A stretch of 5,012 bases of DNA, taken from the NCBI GenBank assembly GCA_900545905.1, contig URBA01000126.1, positions 1 to 5,012 on the forward strand, read 5' to 3'. Every line of letters begins with the position of its first letter. The first letter of the stretch is position 1. A program made the translations under genes and the position numbers. Below are positions 4,843 to 5,012 of the stretch, in pieces. This DNA is from an uncultured Collinsella sp. (lineage in GTDB: Bacteria > Actinomycetota > Coriobacteriia > Coriobacteriales > Coriobacteriaceae). The notes under the pieces are model-generated. The model worked only from the letters and a program-made list of their open reading frames with translations, ran no database searches and had not been told where the DNA came from.

Positions 4843-5012
4843 TTAGGCCTTGAGGGCCTCCTCGACGGCGACAGCGCAGGCGACGGTGGCACCGACCATG
4901 GGGTTGTTGCCCATGCCGATGAGACCCATCATGTCGACGTGCGCAGGCACGGAGGAAGAACCGGCGAACTGGGCGTCGGAGTGCATACGGCCCATGGTGT
5001 CGGTCATGCCGT
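4843..5012 (-). CDS. GGGtGRT family protein, C-terminal fragment (5' end outside window)
   Basis: The last 55 residues are present and end at TAA (4845-4843). The stretches MTDTMGRMHSDAQFAGSSS and PAHVDMMGLIGMGNNPMVG, followed by an alanine/valine-rich tail VACAVAVEEALKA, match from memory the highly conserved C-terminus of the GGGtGRT protein family. The family is named after a glycine-rich motif that would lie upstream, outside this window. It is a soluble protein of roughly 330 residues found in anaerobic bacteria. Its biochemical role is not established; in many genomes I recall it beside a NifU-like iron-sulfur scaffold gene, which would be expected outside this window if present here. 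The gene has its own terminator, so it is not cotranscribed with the flavoprotein. Confidence 0.82.
   Translation of the reverse strand, partial: GMTDTMGRMHSDAQFAGSSSVPAHVDMMGLIGMGNNPMVGATVACAVAVEEALKA

Overview
This window looks like ordinary chromosome of a moderately GC-rich Gram-positive bacterium. I infer a Coriobacteriia member close to Collinsella, from the protein flavour, the GC content and the AAAGGA-type ribosome binding sites. That placement is a judgement and was not tested by any search. No CRISPR array, insertion sequence, rRNA or phage gene is visible.

Layout, left to right. Positions 2-106 hold the C-terminal tail of a plus-strand membrane protein, probably of the VanZ family. 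It ends inside a perfect 16-bp terminator hairpin that also faces the converging ROK sugar kinase (220-1113, minus), a zinc-type fructokinase. Upstream of the kinase is another terminator, then a fold-type I aminotransferase (1255-2436, minus). The two minus-strand genes are therefore probably separate transcription units. A divergent intergenic region (2437-2601) carries a TTTTCAA/TTGAAAA palindrome and a sigma-70-type promoter for a plus-strand tRNA pair, tRNA-His(GTG) and tRNA-Lys(CTT). The pair is closed by a strong terminator with a UUCG loop.

From 2820 to 2994 there is no gene, but there is a long imperfect hairpin with 22-nt arms. Next comes a minus-strand FAD flavoprotein (2995-4521) of the L-aspartate oxidase/fumarate reductase flavoprotein superfamily. 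Its normally conserved active-site histidine appears replaced by methionine. The 321-bp region upstream of it (4522-4842) contains a cluster of degenerate TTTGCCG-like repeats, a near-perfect 22-bp-arm inverted repeat, and the terminator of the next gene. That gene runs off the right edge on the minus strand; its C-terminus matches the GGGtGRT protein family, whose function is not established.

The kinase (sugar phosphorylation), aminotransferase (amino-acid/keto-acid exchange) and flavoprotein (possible dicarboxylate or amino-acid oxidation) are general metabolic enzymes. Terminators lie between most of them, so nothing here shows that they form one pathway. The parts most worth a second look are the two large intergenic inverted repeats and the altered active site of the flavoprotein.
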